Both the position numbers and the translations under genes were made by a program. A DNA stretch of 64,000 nt from an uncultured Paracoccaceae bacterium (GTDB lineage Bacteria > Pseudomonadota > Alphaproteobacteria > Rhodobacterales > Rhodobacteraceae), in NCBI GenBank assembly GCA_947503935.1, contig CANNFR010000001.1, forward strand, positions 62,001 through 126,000, given 5' to 3'. Position 1 is the first letter of the stretch, and every line of letters begins with the position of its first letter. Below are positions 45,488 to 55,523 of the stretch, one piece after another. The notes under the pieces are model-generated. The model saw only the letters and a program-made list of their open reading frames with translations. It had not been told where the DNA came from and made no database searches.

Positions 45488-46606
45488 ATGAAGATCGGTT
45501 GCCCGAAAGAGATCAAGCCACAGGAATTTCGCGTCGGCATCACGCCCAGCGCGGCGGCCGAGGCGGTGGCCCATGGCCATGAAGTCCTCATTGAGACCAA
45601 GGCAGGCCTTGGCGCCGGTTTCCCCGATGCCGATTACACCGCTGTCGGCGCCAAGATCATCGGCACGGCGAAAGAGGTGTTCGACGCTGCCGATATGATC
45701 GTCAAGGTGAAGGAGCCTCAGGCGCCAGAGCGCCAGATGCTGCGCGAGGGGCAGATCCTGTTCACCTACCTCCACCTCGCCCCGGACCCCGAGCAGACGA
45801 AAGACCTGATCGCCTCGGGCGCCACCTGCATCGCGTATGAGACGGTGACCGATCGCAGCGGTGGCCTGCCATTGCTGGCGCCGATGTCCGAGGTTGCGGG
45901 GCGACTGGCCCCGCAGGTCGGCGCCTGGACATTGCAGAAGGCCAATGGCGGACGTGGCGTGCTGATGGGCGGCGTGCCCGGTGTCGGCCCGGCCCGTGTT
46001 TTGGTCATCGGCGGCGGCGTGGTGGGCACCCATGCGGCGCGCATTGCTGCGGGCATGGGGGCGGATGTCACTGTGATCGACCGGTCGATCCCCCGCTTGC
46101 GCTATCTCGATGATGTCTTCGGCGGCACCTTCAAGAATACCTTCGCCTCGGCCGCCAACACCATCGAACTGGCCCGCCAGTCCGACATGATCATCGGCGC
46201 TGTCCTGATCCCCGGTGCGGCGGCCCCCAAGCTGCTCTCAAAGGCGCAGCTGAGCGAACTGAAACCCGGCGCGGCGCTTGTGGATGTGGCGATCGACCAG
46301 GGCGGTTGCTTTGAAACCTCAAAGGCGACAACCCATCAGGACCCGATTTATGAGGTCGATGGCATCATGCATTACTGCGTCGCCAACATGCCCGGTGCCG
46401 TCGCGCGAACCTCGACCCTGGCACTCGGCAATGCCACGATGCCCTTCATGCTGGCCATTGCCGACAAGGGGTGGAAACAGGCCTGCGCCGACGATCCGCA
46501 CCTGCTGGCCGGGCTGAACGTGCATGCGGGCCACCTGACCTATGATGCCGTGGGAACGGCCCTCGGTCTTGATGTGCTGGCGCCTGCGGAGGCTCTGAAA
46601 ATCTGA
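45488..46606 (+). CDS. ald: alanine dehydrogenase
   Basis: 372 residues. Family blocks: MKIGCPKEIKPQEFRVGITP, VKVKEPQ (catalytic Lys region), LFTYLHLAPD (catalytic His), VLVIGGGVVGTHAARIAAGMGADVTVID (NAD, in parts) and HYCVANMPGAVARTST. It interconverts L-alanine with pyruvate and ammonia using NAD. AGGAGG precedes the start at good spacing. A strong terminator follows at 46633. Confidence 0.97.
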   Translation: MKIGCPKEIKPQEFRVGITPSAAAEAVAHGHEVLIETKAGLGAGFPDADYTAVGAKIIGTAKEVFDAADMIVKVKEPQAPERQMLREGQILFTYLHLAPDPEQTKDLIASGATCIAYETVTDRSGGLPLLAPMSEVAGRLAPQVGAWTLQKANGGRGVLMGGVPGVGPARVLVIGGGVVGTHAARIAAGMGADVTVIDRSIPRLRYLDDVFGGTFKNTFASAANTIELARQSDMIIGAVLIPGAAAPKLLSKAQLSELKPGAALVDVAIDQGGCFETSKATTHQDPIYEVDGIMHYCVANMPGAVARTSTLALGNATMPFMLAIADKGWKQACADDPHLLAGLNVHAGHLTYDAVGTALGLDVLAPAEALKI

Positions 46607-46632
46607 GGCCCGCTTGCAACAGCACAGCCTCC

Positions 46633-46667
46633 GGCCAAGTCATTTATAACCATGACTTGGCCTTTTT
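46633..46667 (+). terminator. rho-independent terminator of ald
   Basis: GGCCAAGTCAT (46633-46643) and ATGACTTGGCC (46652-46662) form a perfect 11-bp stem with an 8-base loop, followed directly by TTTTT (46663-46667). Confidence 0.93.
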
Positions 46668-46727
46668 CCTGTGACAGGCTGCGGTGCGGCGGACGGAATG
46701 TCGCACCAATAACTGAGGGACAATGAG

Positions 46728-47621
46728 ATGAAATTCGCTATTGGGGCCGCCTGTGCGGCGCTGGCGCTGACCGCTGGCGCGGTGGCGGCAAAACCATTTT
46801 CCGAGATGTTTCCAAGGGCGCAGAAGGGCATGCATCCCGAAGCTGTGGAAGCGCTTGAATCTCTGGATTATCAGCAAGGTATGATCACGATCGGCCGCGG
46901 GATGGCGCAGCTTGATGTGGGTGAGAACTTCTATTTCCTGAACGCAAAAGACGCCAATTACGTGCTGTCGACGCTTTGGGGCAACCCGCCCTCGCCCGAT
47001 ACGCTGGGCATGCTCTTTCCGGCCGAATACACCCCGCTTGATTCGGACAATTGGGGCATTGAGATCTATTTCGAGGACATCGGCTATGTCGCCGATGATG
47101 ATGCGGCGGGCTACGATTATGCCGCCTTGCTGCGCGAAATGCAGTCGGACACGCGGGCCGAGAACGGCTGGCGCCGCGACAACGGCTATCCCACGATCGA
47201 ACTTGTCGGTTGGGCGGCCGAGCCGCGTTACGACCAGGTCGGACGCCAGCTTTATTGGGCCAAGGAGCTGGCCTTTCAGGGCGATGAGACCAATACGCTG
47301 AACTACAATATCCGCGCCCTGGGCCGCAAAGGCGTGCTGAACCTGAACTTCATCGCCGATATCGGCGCCTTGGACGAGGTTGAGGCCGCCCTGCCGTCGG
47401 TCCTGAACATGGTCACGTTCACCGAAGGCAACCGCTACGCCGATTTCAACCCGTCCATGGACAAGGTTGCCGCCGTCGGCATTGGCGGTCTGATCGCCGG
47501 CAAGGTTCTGACAAAGACTGGATTTTTGGCAGTTGCGCTGCTTTTTCTGAAAAAATTCTGGTTTGTGGCCCTTATTCCGCTGATTGCGCTGAAGAACCTC
47601 TTCACAGGACGTCGCGCTTAG
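46728..47621 (+). CDS. DUF2167 family membrane-anchored protein
   Basis: 297 residues. A cleavable-looking signal (MKFAIGAACAALALTAGAVAA) precedes a beta-rich domain with ITIGRGMAQLDVGENFYFLNAKDANYVLSTLWGNPP (in parts), WGIEIYFEDIGYV and LVGWAAEPRYD, the DUF2167 pattern. Two hydrophobic segments close the protein (around residues 242-262 and 264-285). The bulk is probably periplasmic. Its function is unknown. Confidence 0.9.
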   Translation: MKFAIGAACAALALTAGAVAAKPFSEMFPRAQKGMHPEAVEALESLDYQQGMITIGRGMAQLDVGENFYFLNAKDANYVLSTLWGNPPSPDTLGMLFPAEYTPLDSDNWGIEIYFEDIGYVADDDAAGYDYAALLREMQSDTRAENGWRRDNGYPTIELVGWAAEPRYDQVGRQLYWAKELAFQGDETNTLNYNIRALGRKGVLNLNFIADIGALDEVEAALPSVLNMVTFTEGNRYADFNPSMDKVAAVGIGGLIAGKVLTKTGFLAVALLFLKKFWFVALIPLIALKNLFTGRRA

Positions 47622-47637
47622 TGGCACATGCCGGACG

Positions 47638-48606
47638 ATGAGTGCATCGTCCGGATCAAACGCGAAAGGCGCCCTATTGGCGCTGTTGGCCTTCGGGATC
47701 TTCGCCACCCATGATGTGGTGGTGAAGTTTCTCGGCGGTCAGTATTCACCCTTTCAGATCGTTTTCTTCTCGGTGCTGATGGGCTTTCCGCTGGTCACGC
47801 TGATGCTGATCGGCGATCAGACCGACGGAAACTTGCGCCCCAAACATCCCTGGTGGACGGCACTGCGCACTGGCGCGGCGGTGATCACCGGCGTTTGTGC
47901 CTTCTACGCGTTTTCAACACTGCCGCTGGCGCAGACCTACGCGATTCTCTTCGCCTCGCCACTTCTGATCACAATCCTAGCCATCCCGATCCTGGGGGAA
48001 ACGGTGCGCCTTCGGCGTTGGGCGGCGGTGATCGTAGGGCTGATCGGGGTGATTGTCGTGCTCCGCCCGGGCCAGGTTGAGCTTGGGCTGGGCCATCTAG
48101 CCGCGATGACGGCAGCCGTTTCCGGCGCATTTGCCTCAATCATCGTGCGCAAGATCGGCCATGACGAACGCAGCGCCGTCCTTCTGCTCTATCCGATGCT
48201 GGCCAACTTCGTCTGCATGGGCGCCGCGCTGCCGTTCGTCTACAAGCCCATGCCGCTTCTGCACTTCGCGGGCCTCGCCTTGATTTCGGCCATGGCGCTG
48301 GTCGCGACGCTTTGCGTGATCTCGGCCTATCGCCGGGCCGAAGCCGTGATCGTCGCCCCGATGCAGTATTCCCAGATCCTCTGGGCGACCGCCTATGGCT
48401 ATTTCCTGTTCGGAGAACGCCCCGATCTGCCCACCGCAATCGGCGCTGGCATCATCATCGCCAGCGGCGTCTACATCGTCCTGCGCGAAAGCAGCACCGG
48501 CACCTCCAGCACGACCCCCGTCCTGCGCACCCGGTCACGGCCCGAGACAGGCACTTCGCTGCGCGTCGGTCCGATGATCTGGCGCCGCGGCAAACACCGC
48601 GATTGA
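47638..48606 (+). CDS. EamA/DMT-superfamily transporter
   Basis: 322 residues with about ten hydrophobic segments in two EamA repeats (first around GALLALLAFGIFATHDVVVKFLGG, second around LAAMTAAVSGAFASIIVRKIG). The second repeat ends with LPTAIGAGIIIASGVYIVLRE. An unusually polar ~45-residue C-terminal tail follows. The substrate is unknown; drug/metabolite exporters of this family often carry amino acids or nucleosides. It starts 16 bases after the DUF2167 gene. Confidence 0.9.
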   Translation: MSASSGSNAKGALLALLAFGIFATHDVVVKFLGGQYSPFQIVFFSVLMGFPLVTLMLIGDQTDGNLRPKHPWWTALRTGAAVITGVCAFYAFSTLPLAQTYAILFASPLLITILAIPILGETVRLRRWAAVIVGLIGVIVVLRPGQVELGLGHLAAMTAAVSGAFASIIVRKIGHDERSAVLLLYPMLANFVCMGAALPFVYKPMPLLHFAGLALISAMALVATLCVISAYRRAEAVIVAPMQYSQILWATAYGYFLFGERPDLPTAIGAGIIIASGVYIVLRESSTGTSSTTPVLRTRSRPETGTSLRVGPMIWRRGKHRD

Positions 48607-48650
48607 CCCTTGCAAAACGGCCCCCAAGGCAGTAATCCGCCCGTCACGGT

Positions 48651-48727
48651 CGGAGTGTAGCGCAGCCTGGTAGCGCACCTGCTTCGGGAGCAGGGGGTCG
48701 GAGGTTCGAATCCTCTCACTCCGACCA
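48651..48727 (+). tRNA. tRNA-Pro (anticodon CGG)
   Basis: A complete cloverleaf can be folded: acceptor CGGAGTG/CACTCCG, D stem GCGC/GCGC, anticodon stem CCTGC/GCAGG with loop TTCGGGA (anticodon CGG), T arm GGAGG-TTCGAAT-CCTCT, and discriminator A plus encoded CCA (48725-48727). It reads the CCG proline codon, which is frequent in this G+C-rich genome. Confidence 0.97.
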
Positions 48728-48898
48728 ATTCTGGATCTTCGGTGCAGCTTCAAAGCGGCCTTGCCCGTCGGACCCGGCATTTGGCGCAGATCTGCTGTTG
48801 TTGCCTGACGTCAATCCAGACAGGCTTTCAGAAACGCCTTCGAAGCAATACGCCTCCGATGCTCTTCGAAGCGAATTCTGCGGATGGAGCGCGTTGCC

Positions 48899-49138
48899 TC
48901 AACGATGGGGCCAGTAAAGCCGCCAGAGCCAGATCAGCAGCATGGCGCCCAGGACGGCGCCGACGAAGCCGGCCATCCAGCTACCGACGGTCAGGATGGT
49001 TCTCAGGATCAGTCCGCCGATCAGGGCGCCGAAGATGCCGATGGCGATCGTGACCACCACATTGGTGTCGAGGCGCATCAGCCGGGTGGCGATGAAGCCG
49101 GCGGCGGCACCGATGATGATGAGGGCGATGACGGGCAT
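48899..49138 (-). CDS. GlsB/YeaQ/YmgE family small membrane protein
   Basis: 79 residues, nearly all hydrophobic, with three probable membrane segments. The glycine-rich pattern IIIGAAAGFIATRLM, then GIFGALIGGLIL and AGFVGAVLGAMLLIWL is that of the GlsB/YeaQ (transglycosylase-associated) family, often stress-induced. It lies 11 bases downstream of the next small membrane protein gene. Confidence 0.88.
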   Translation of the reverse strand: MPVIALIIIGAAAGFIATRLMRLDTNVVVTIAIGIFGALIGGLILRTILTVGSWMAGFVGAVLGAMLLIWLWRLYWPHR

Positions 49139-49149
49139 GGGCGGATTTC

Positions 49150-49389
49150 CTAACGCTTGCGGTAATGGGTCGGCACGATGATCAGCGCGCCGATCGATGA
49201 AACGATCGCATTCATCCCGTGGGTGCCGAAACTGACGCCGAACATCACGCGCACGAAGAAGAACAGGATCGCCCCGCCGATGCAGATGATCATCGAGGGG
49301 ATGATGCCGTTATGGGTGAAGGCCATCCTCTCGGATGCGTAGCCGATGATCCCGGCAAGGACGATCGTTCCGAACAGCGCGAAATACAT
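49150..49389 (-). CDS. small membrane protein of unknown function
   Basis: 79 residues with hydrophobic stretches at about 4-18, 29-48 and 58-73. Its GIIGYASERMAF, CIGGAILFFFVRVMFGVSFG and SIGALIIVP segments loosely resemble the GlsB/YeaQ layout, but I do not assign it. It sits between fmt and the GlsB-like gene with short gaps, so the three are likely one transcript. Confidence 0.75.
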   Translation of the reverse strand: MYFALFGTIVLAGIIGYASERMAFTHNGIIPSMIICIGGAILFFFVRVMFGVSFGTHGMNAIVSSIGALIIVPTHYRKR

Positions 49390-49392
49390 GGC

Positions 49393-50304
49393 CTAGTCTC
49401 CCAGAATGTCGCCGGGCGTAATGGGATGCCCACGCAGAAACGCGTCGGTCTCCTGCGCCTCTCGCCCCGCGCGCTGGGCCCGCGTCAATTGCAATGCCCC
49501 TTGCCCGCAGGCAATCGTCAGCTGGTTGTCCAGCACCTCTCCGGGCCGACCTTGCCCCTCAGCCACCCGCGAGGCAAGGGCTTTCAGGCGTTCGCCACGA
49601 TGGGTCGTCCATGCGCCGGGGAAGGGCGACAGGCCACGGATCTGACGGTCAACCTCAATTGCCGGGCGCGACCAGTCGATCGCGGCCTCGGCTTTGTCGA
49701 TCTTGTCGGCATAGGTGACGCCGGTTTCGGGCTGCTTTTGCGGAACCAGCATGTCGAGCGTCTCGAGGGCCCGCACGATCAGCCGCGCGCCCATCTGGGA
49801 CAGGCGATCATGCAGCGCGCCGGTCGTCTCCTCCGCTCCGATGGGGGTGCTTTCGCACAACAGCACCGGGCCGGTATCCAGCCCCGCCTCCATCTGCATG
49901 ATGCAGATGCCGGTCTCTGTGTCGCCCGCCATGATCGCGCGGTGGATCGGGGCCGCCCCGCGCCAGCGCGGCAAAAGGGACGCATGGATGTTCAGGCACC
50001 CAAGCCGTGGGGCATCGAGGATCGGCTGCGGCAGGATCAGGCCATAGGCGACCACAACGGCAAGATCGGCATTCAGCGCGGCGAAATCGGCCTGCGCCTG
50101 AGGGTCGCGCAGGGATTTGGGGGTGCGCACGGTCAGCCCCATCGCCTCGGCGCGCACATGAACTGGTGTGGGCCGGTCTTTCTTGCCGCGACCCGCGCGT
50201 CTGGGCGGCTGGGCGTAAACGGCGGCGATCTCGTGGCCGGCTTCTGCCAAGGCCTCCAACGCGGGGACCGAGAAGTCGGGCGTGCCCATGAAAACCAGGC
50301 GCAT
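49393..50304 (-). CDS. fmt: methionyl-tRNA formyltransferase
   Basis: 303 residues. It starts [40 protein letters not shown] (in parts) and contains the formyltransferase active-site blocks [26 protein letters not shown] (N-x-H...SLLP motif) and [14 protein letters not shown]. The C-terminal OB-like domain follows with [20 protein letters not shown]. It formylates initiator Met-tRNA with 10-formyl-THF. Confidence 0.96.
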   Translation of the reverse strand: MRLVFMGTPDFSVPALEALAEAGHEIAAVYAQPPRRAGRGKKDRPTPVHVRAEAMGLTVRTPKSLRDPQAQADFAALNADLAVVVAYGLILPQPILDAPRLGCLNIHASLLPRWRGAAPIHRAIMAGDTETGICIMQMEAGLDTGPVLLCESTPIGAEETTGALHDRLSQMGARLIVRALETLDMLVPQKQPETGVTYADKIDKAEAAIDWSRPAIEVDRQIRGLSPFPGAWTTHRGERLKALASRVAEGQGRPGEVLDNQLTIACGQGALQLTRAQRAGREAQETDAFLRGHPITPGDILGD

Positions 50305-50443
50305 GGCGGGCCTCCTCTTGATACTGGCGGTGATCTATCGGGAAGTGCCGGGGATGGCCAGCACCGCCGCCTCTTGCGTTTCAGCCAAAAGTCGGAACGC
50401 TATAGCCGAACTGCCACCCCTGACCCGCGCAAAGGACAGCCCC

Positions 50444-51055
50444 ATGCTCAAGCTTCACCAATCCCCCACCTCGCCTTATGTGCGCAAGGTTCTGGTCCTC
50501 CTGCATGAGACCGGGCAATTGGACGATGTCGATCTGGCCGTGGCGGCCGGTACGCCGGTGGATAGCGGCACCATGCCGCTGGCGCAGAACCCTCTGGGCA
50601 AGATCCCCGCGCTGGAACGGCCCGACGGCCCCGCACTTTATGACAGCCGGGTCATCTGCCGTTATCTTGACGATCGCGCGGGCGGTCAGCTTTACCCGGA
50701 GGCGCCCCGGCTTTGGGACACGTTGACGCTTGAGGCGACTGCGGATGGCATTCTGGATGCCGCGATCCTGATGGTCTATGAGGCGCGCGTGCGGCCCGAG
50801 GGCAAGCAGCACAAACCCTGGGCAGAGGGACAATGGGCCAAGATTTCACGTGCCCTTGACGCCATCGAGGCGCGATGGATGAGCCACCTTCACGCCAAGC
50901 TGGATATGGGCCAGATCGCCGTGGCCTGCGCGCTGGGCTATATCGATTTCCGCCATGGCGACCGGGACTGGCGCGCCAATTGCCCCGCCCTTGCGGCCTG
51001 GTATAGCGATTTCGCGGCCCGCCCCAGTATGGAAGCGACCGTTCCGCCTGCCTGA
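50444..51055 (+). CDS. glutathione S-transferase family protein
   Basis: 203 residues from the ATG at 50444 with AGGA about eight bases upstream. The thioredoxin-like N-terminal domain reads MLKLHQSPTSPYVRKVLVLLHETG, with the probable catalytic Ser in SPTSPYVRK, then NPLGKIPALERPDG and YDSRVICRYLDD. A helical C-terminal domain follows (FRHGDRDWRANCPALAAWY). The substrate is unknown; it is probably a detoxification or thiol-exchange enzyme. Confidence 0.9.
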   Translation: MLKLHQSPTSPYVRKVLVLLHETGQLDDVDLAVAAGTPVDSGTMPLAQNPLGKIPALERPDGPALYDSRVICRYLDDRAGGQLYPEAPRLWDTLTLEATADGILDAAILMVYEARVRPEGKQHKPWAEGQWAKISRALDAIEARWMSHLHAKLDMGQIAVACALGYIDFRHGDRDWRANCPALAAWYSDFAARPSMEATVPPA

Positions 51056-51213
51056 AATGGGCCACATGCGACCTTTAGCGCGCATGTTTTGCCGCATTGT
51101 GCGCTGGACGGGGCCCATCGACCCCGCTACATAGCCCCTCGGAAAGGCTGCGCCCGGCGCGGCCAGTATTTCGCATGGCCAGCGTGACTAGGCCGCAGAA
51201 CGGAGTAACTCTT

Positions 51214-51777
51214 GTGTCCCACGCAGACGACAACGAAGGCACTCGGAGGGATTTCCTCTATTACGCAACGGCAGGCGCAGGCGCGGTGACAGTCGGCGCG
51301 GCGACCTGGCCCCTGATCAACCAGATGAACCCCTCGGCCGATGTTCAGGCGCTGGCCTCGATCCAGGTCGATATCTCGGCGGTTGAGCCCGGCACGCAGA
51401 TCACGGTGAAATGGCTGGGCAAACCGGTCTTCATCCGGCGGCGCACCGAAGAAGAGATCGAGGCCGCCCGCTCGGTCGAGCTGAGCGATCTGATGGACGG
51501 TCTGGCGCGCAACGACAATATCGACGGCGAGGCTGATGCCGCCGACGAGAATCGGTCCTTCGGCGAAGACGGCGAATGGCTGGTCATGATGGGTGTCTGC
51601 ACGCATTTCGGATGTGTGCCAATCGGCGATGGCGCCGGTGACTTCGGCGGCTGGTTCTGCCCCTGCCACGGGTCGCATTACGATACGTCAGGCCGCATCC
51701 GCCGTGGCCCCGCGCCGGAAAACCTGCCTGTGCCCACGACAGAGTTTCTGGACGAGACAACGATCAAGCTCGGATAA
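51214..51777 (+). CDS. petA: ubiquinol-cytochrome c reductase Rieske iron-sulfur subunit
   Basis: 187 residues from the GTG at 51214, chosen because the family starts [21 protein letters not shown] and GGAG lies eight bases upstream; longer ATG starts add non-conserved residues. A twin-arginine-type signal anchor ([23 protein letters not shown] in parts) precedes the soluble domain. The 2Fe-2S ligands are in CTHFGCVP and CPCHGSHYD. It carries electrons from ubiquinol to cytochrome c1 in the bc1 complex. The Rieske domain has the usual bacterial insertion rich in acidic residues. Confidence 0.95.
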   Translation: MSHADDNEGTRRDFLYYATAGAGAVTVGAATWPLINQMNPSADVQALASIQVDISAVEPGTQITVKWLGKPVFIRRRTEEEIEAARSVELSDLMDGLARNDNIDGEADAADENRSFGEDGEWLVMMGVCTHFGCVPIGDGAGDFGGWFCPCHGSHYDTSGRIRRGPAPENLPVPTTEFLDETTIKLG

Positions 51778-51788
51778 GGGAGAACGAT

Positions 51789-53132
51789 ATGGCTGGAATA
51801 CCCCACGACCATTACGAGCCCAAGTCGGGCGGTGAAAAGTGGCTGCATCGGCGGTTGCCGATCGTCGGCCTGATGTACGACACCTTGATGATCCCCACGC
51901 CCAAGAACCTCAACTGGATGTGGATCTGGGGCATCGTGCTGACCTTCTGTCTGGCGCTGCAGATCATCACCGGCGTCGTTCTGGTGATGCATTACACCCC
52001 GCATGTGGATCACGCCTTTGCCAGCGTCGAACACATCATGCGCAACGTGAATGGCGGTTACATGCTGCGCTACCTGCACCAGAACGGCGCCTCGCTGTTC
52101 TTTGTGGCGGTCTACGCGCATATCTTCCGCGGCCTCTATTACGGGTCTTACAAGGCCCCGCGTGAGGTGACGTGGATCATCGGCATGCTGATCTATCTTC
52201 TAATGATGGGTACGGCCTTCATGGGCTACGTTCTGCCCTGGGGCCAGATGTCGTTCTGGGGGGCCACCGTGATCACCGGCCTCTTCGGCGCGATCCCGTT
52301 TGTCGGCGAAGGCATTCAGACCTGGCTTCTGGGTGGCCCGGCGGTGGACAACGCCACGCTGAACCGCTTCCTCTCGCTGCACTACCTGCTGCCTTTCGTG
52401 ATCGCCGGTCTGGTGATCGTGCATATCTGGGCCTTCCACACGACCGGCAACAACAACCCCACCGGGGTTGAGGTGCGCCGCACGTCGAAGGAAGAGGCCG
52501 AGCGCGATACGCTGCCCTTCTGGCCCTACTTCGTGATGAAGGACCTGTTCGCGCTGGGCGTCATTCTGGTGGTGTTCTTTGCCATCGTCGGCTTCATGCC
52601 GAATTATCTGGGCCACCCGGACAATTACATCGAGGCAAACGCCCTGGCGACGCCGGCCCATATCGTGCCCGAATGGTACTTTTTGCCATTCTACGCGATC
52701 CTGCGGGCCTTTGACGGTGAGGTTTGGATCGTGCAACTGGCCAGCCTGCTGACCGGTGGCATCATCGATGCGAAGTTCTTCGGTGTGTTGGCGATGTTCG
52801 GGTCTATCGCCGTTATGGCCCTGGCGCCATGGCTGGATACCTCATCGGTCCGCTCGGGCCGCTATCGCCCGATGTTCAAGTGGTGGTTCTGGCTACTGGT
52901 GGTGGATTTCTTCATCTTGATGTGGGCAGGCGCCATGCCAGCAGAGAAGCCGTACTCCACGATCGCGCTTTACGCATCTTACTACTGGTTCGCTTACTTC
53001 CTGATAATCCTGCCGCTGCTTGGCGTGATTGAGAAACCGTTGCCGCAACCGGCCACGATCGAGGAAGACTTCAAGGCGCATTACGCGGAAAAGACCGGTG
53101 GGACCAAGACATTGGTCAATCCGGCGGAATGA
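51789..53132 (+). CDS. petB: cytochrome b of the bc1 complex
   Basis: 447 residues with eight or nine membrane spans. Haem-ligand histidines are seen in [20 protein letters not shown] and in [28 protein letters not shown] (in parts), and the Qo-site PEWY motif in [14 protein letters not shown]. It oxidises ubiquinol at Qo and reduces quinone at Qi. The C-terminal extension ([13 protein letters not shown]) is typical of Rhodobacteraceae. It starts 11 bases after petA. Confidence 0.97.
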   Translation: MAGIPHDHYEPKSGGEKWLHRRLPIVGLMYDTLMIPTPKNLNWMWIWGIVLTFCLALQIITGVVLVMHYTPHVDHAFASVEHIMRNVNGGYMLRYLHQNGASLFFVAVYAHIFRGLYYGSYKAPREVTWIIGMLIYLLMMGTAFMGYVLPWGQMSFWGATVITGLFGAIPFVGEGIQTWLLGGPAVDNATLNRFLSLHYLLPFVIAGLVIVHIWAFHTTGNNNPTGVEVRRTSKEEAERDTLPFWPYFVMKDLFALGVILVVFFAIVGFMPNYLGHPDNYIEANALATPAHIVPEWYFLPFYAILRAFDGEVWIVQLASLLTGGIIDAKFFGVLAMFGSIAVMALAPWLDTSSVRSGRYRPMFKWWFWLLVVDFFILMWAGAMPAEKPYSTIALYASYYWFAYFLIILPLLGVIEKPLPQPATIEEDFKAHYAEKTGGTKTLVNPAE

Positions 53133-53148
53133 GAGAGAGAAGGAACCA

Positions 53149-53955
53149 ATGATGATGCTGAGGAAACTCACTCTCGCCGCCGCAGCGGTTATGACAATGG
53201 CATCCGGTGGCGCCTTTGCCGCCGGAGGTGCCGGGTATGTCGAGAATTATGACTTCTCGTTTGAAGGCCCGTTCGGCTCGTACGACCCGATGCAACTTCA
53301 GCGCGGCCTGCAGGTCTACACCGAGGTTTGCGCCGCATGTCACGGCCTGAAATTCGTGCCGCTCCGCACACTTTCTGACGAATCCGGCCCGGCGATCCCC
53401 GAGGATCAGGTGAGGGCCTATTCTGAGCAGTTCGAAATCTTCGATCCCGAGATCGATGATTTCAGGCCCCGTGTTCCCACCGACCATTTCCCGGAAAGCG
53501 GGTTGGAGAACGCCCCCGACCTCAGCCTGATGGCCAAGGCGCGGGCCGGGTTCCACGGGCCCTATGGCCTTGGGCTGAACCAGCTTTTCAAGGGGATGGG
53601 CGGGCCGGAATACATCGCCTCGCTTCTCACCGGATATACCGGCGAAGAGCGGGAAGAGGCCGGCGTCATCCTCTATGAGAACACGGCCTTTTCCAGCGGC
53701 TGGATCGCAATGGCCCCGCCGCTTGACGATGGCTGGGTTGAGTATGCAGACGGCTCACCGAATGACCTTGAGGCGATGTCAAAAGATGTGGCCGCCTTCC
53801 TGATGTGGACAGCAGAGCCCAAGCTGAATGCGCGCAAGGAAGTGGGCTTCACGGCGGTTCTGTTCCTGACGGTGCTGTCCGTGCTTCTCTATCTGACGAA
53901 CAAGCGCCTCTGGGCCCCGATCAAACGCCAGGCGAAAGACACGCCGGCCGAGTGA
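53149..53955 (+). CDS. petC: cytochrome c1
   Basis: 268 residues from the first of three ATGs at 53149 with AAGGA upstream. A signal peptide ([24 protein letters not shown]) precedes the haem motif [14 protein letters not shown], a probable methionine ligand in [13 protein letters not shown], and a C-terminal anchor ([24 protein letters not shown] in parts). It passes electrons to soluble or membrane cytochrome c. A terminator follows. Confidence 0.96.
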   Translation: MMMLRKLTLAAAAVMTMASGGAFAAGGAGYVENYDFSFEGPFGSYDPMQLQRGLQVYTEVCAACHGLKFVPLRTLSDESGPAIPEDQVRAYSEQFEIFDPEIDDFRPRVPTDHFPESGLENAPDLSLMAKARAGFHGPYGLGLNQLFKGMGGPEYIASLLTGYTGEEREEAGVILYENTAFSSGWIAMAPPLDDGWVEYADGSPNDLEAMSKDVAAFLMWTAEPKLNARKEVGFTAVLFLTVLSVLLYLTNKRLWAPIKRQAKDTPAE

Positions 53956-53976
53956 TACGGCCCGAACTAACTCACA

Positions 53977-54012
53977 AAAATGGCGCGCTTCCCACCGGAG
54001 GCGCGCCATTTT
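53977..54012. terminator. bidirectional terminator after petC
   Basis: AAAATGGCGCGC (53977-53988) and GCGCGCCATTTT (54001-54012) form a perfect 12-bp stem with a 12-base loop. A-run and T-run ends let it work on both strands, ending the petABC transcript and possibly the convergent minus operon that ends at 54162. Confidence 0.88.
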
Positions 54013-54161
54013 CCGTTTCAGACGAGTGTTCGCCAAAGCAGAAATCGCCTTACGGATAATGGGCGCGTGTCCGTCCATGACGGGCTGACGCGTCACATAC
54101 CCGGTATGGATTGCAGAGTGGTGCCGGCCGCGTACCGGGCGGCAGATGAATGAGCAAGGCC

Positions 54162-55523
54162 TCAGGCTTGCCCGGCCATACGCCCCAAAGCCACGGCCGC
54201 AAGCAGCCCGTTGCCCGATAGATAGCCGCTACCGCCCGAGCCAGATACTCCGCAAGCTGCTCCACCACAGGCGAAAAGGTTGGGAAAGAGACGGCCATCT
54301 GCGTGGACGACCTGAGCTTTCTCAGTGGTTTGCAGACCGCCTTGCGTGTGAAACAGAGCGCCCGTGACGCGCACGCCGCAATAGGGCGGGGCAAGGGGCG
54401 GTTTATCGAAGTGACGGCCGAATTGGTCTGTCCCGGCGTGAGGCAGGCTCTCGACCGTGTCTTGCAGCGCATCGGCAGGCAGGCCCAGCTTAGCGGCCAA
54501 TTCGGGCAGGGTGTCGGCTGTACGAATGGCGCCTTGTTCTTCGGCATGCTTGAAATCATCGAATTGGCGGGCAACCGATGCGATGCGGTCGTCGAAAATA
54601 GCAAAAGCCTTGCCGTCGGGCTGCGATAGAACGGCCTGAGCCGCTTCAGAATAACCCTGGCTTTCATCCCAGAACCGCTCGCCCGCATTGTTCACCTGGA
54701 TACCGCCTTCGGTAATGACCGCCCAGGTGATCAGGATGCCATGGGGATGCGCCACGTTTCCGTGCCCCTGATAGGCGCCGAGATGCCGGGTGGCCGCGCC
54801 CAGTGCCTGACCCCATTGAACGGCCTCGCCTTGATTGCTGTCATGGCCGAACCAGAGTGCTTGATCGATCTCTGGCATATTGGCTGTCACCATCTGGCGG
54901 TTTCCGCCAAAGCCGTTGCAGGCCAGGATCAGTTTGGCGCAGCCGATGGTCTCGGTGTCGCCATCGGGCCGGGTGGCGGCGATGCCAAGGATACGGATAT
55001 CATCGTGAAAAAGGGTCGTTGCACGCCGCTCGCAGATGATATCGATACCCGATTTCTCGCAGGCAGTGCGCAAGGCGTCCATCAGCTCGGCGCCCGAGCG
55101 CGAGGGCAGCCCGTGCATCCGTCGCCGAGAGTGGCCTGGATAGTCGAAATCGGACAAAAGCGAGAATTGCAGGCCATGTTTTGTGTGCAGCCAGTCGACC
55201 GTCGGGGCGATCGTCTCGGTCATCGCCTGCACCAGGGCGGGGTCGTTCTCGTCCTGGGCTTTGCGTTGAATATCGGCGGCAAAGGTTGCGGCGTCGTCCT
55301 CAATCCCCGCAGCTTTCTGGATTTCGGTTCCGGCCGCAGGGATCAGGCCGGCCGACAGCGCGGTTGAGCCTGTGGCCAAGGCATCAGCCTCGATCACCAG
55401 AACCTCCTGCCCGGCCTCTTTGGCAGACAGGGCTGCGACCATACCGGCGGCGCCGCCACCGATGATCAGGGTCTCGACCTCAAGATCAAACCCCTCTGAG
55501 GGGCGGGGTTGAATATCACTCAT
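54162..55523 (-). CDS. FAD-dependent oxidoreductase, fumarate reductase/ketosteroid dehydrogenase-like
   Basis: 453 residues from the ATG at 55523. The N-terminal FAD motif is LIIGGGAAGMVAALSAKEAG; the C-terminal FAD block is ACGGAACGVSGSGGSGYLSGNG. Between them TGSTALSAGLIPAAGT and NGFGGNRQMV follow the FAD_binding_2 family, whose members reduce or desaturate carbon-carbon bonds next to carbonyl groups. It is the last gene of the minus hyu operon and overlaps the lyase stop by eight bases. In that setting it may reduce or form a double bond in a maleimide- or maleate-like compound (inference). Confidence 0.88.
   Translation of the reverse strand: MSDIQPRPSEGFDLEVETLIIGGGAAGMVAALSAKEAGQEVLVIEADALATGSTALSAGLIPAAGTEIQKAAGIEDDAATFAADIQRKAQDENDPALVQAMTETIAPTVDWLHTKHGLQFSLLSDFDYPGHSRRRMHGLPSRSGAELMDALRTACEKSGIDIICERRATTLFHDDIRILGIAATRPDGDTETIGCAKLILACNGFGGNRQMVTANMPEIDQALWFGHDSNQGEAVQWGQALGAATRHLGAYQGHGNVAHPHGILITWAVITEGGIQVNNAGERFWDESQGYSEAAQAVLSQPDGKAFAIFDDRIASVARQFDDFKHAEEQGAIRTADTLPELAAKLGLPADALQDTVESLPHAGTDQFGRHFDKPPLAPPYCGVRVTGALFHTQGGLQTTEKAQVVHADGRLFPNLFACGGAACGVSGSGGSGYLSGNGLLAAVALGRMAGQA

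Noticed and set aside
48838-48872. Two copies of CTTCGAAGC 26 bases apart downstream of the GlsB-like gene
   Set aside because: Each is a short self-complementary word, and the place at the 3' end of an operon gives no regulatory logic.
48651-48898. tRNA-Pro as an integration site for a mobile element
   Set aside because: No repeat of the tRNA 3' end nearby, no integrase and only housekeeping genes on both sides.
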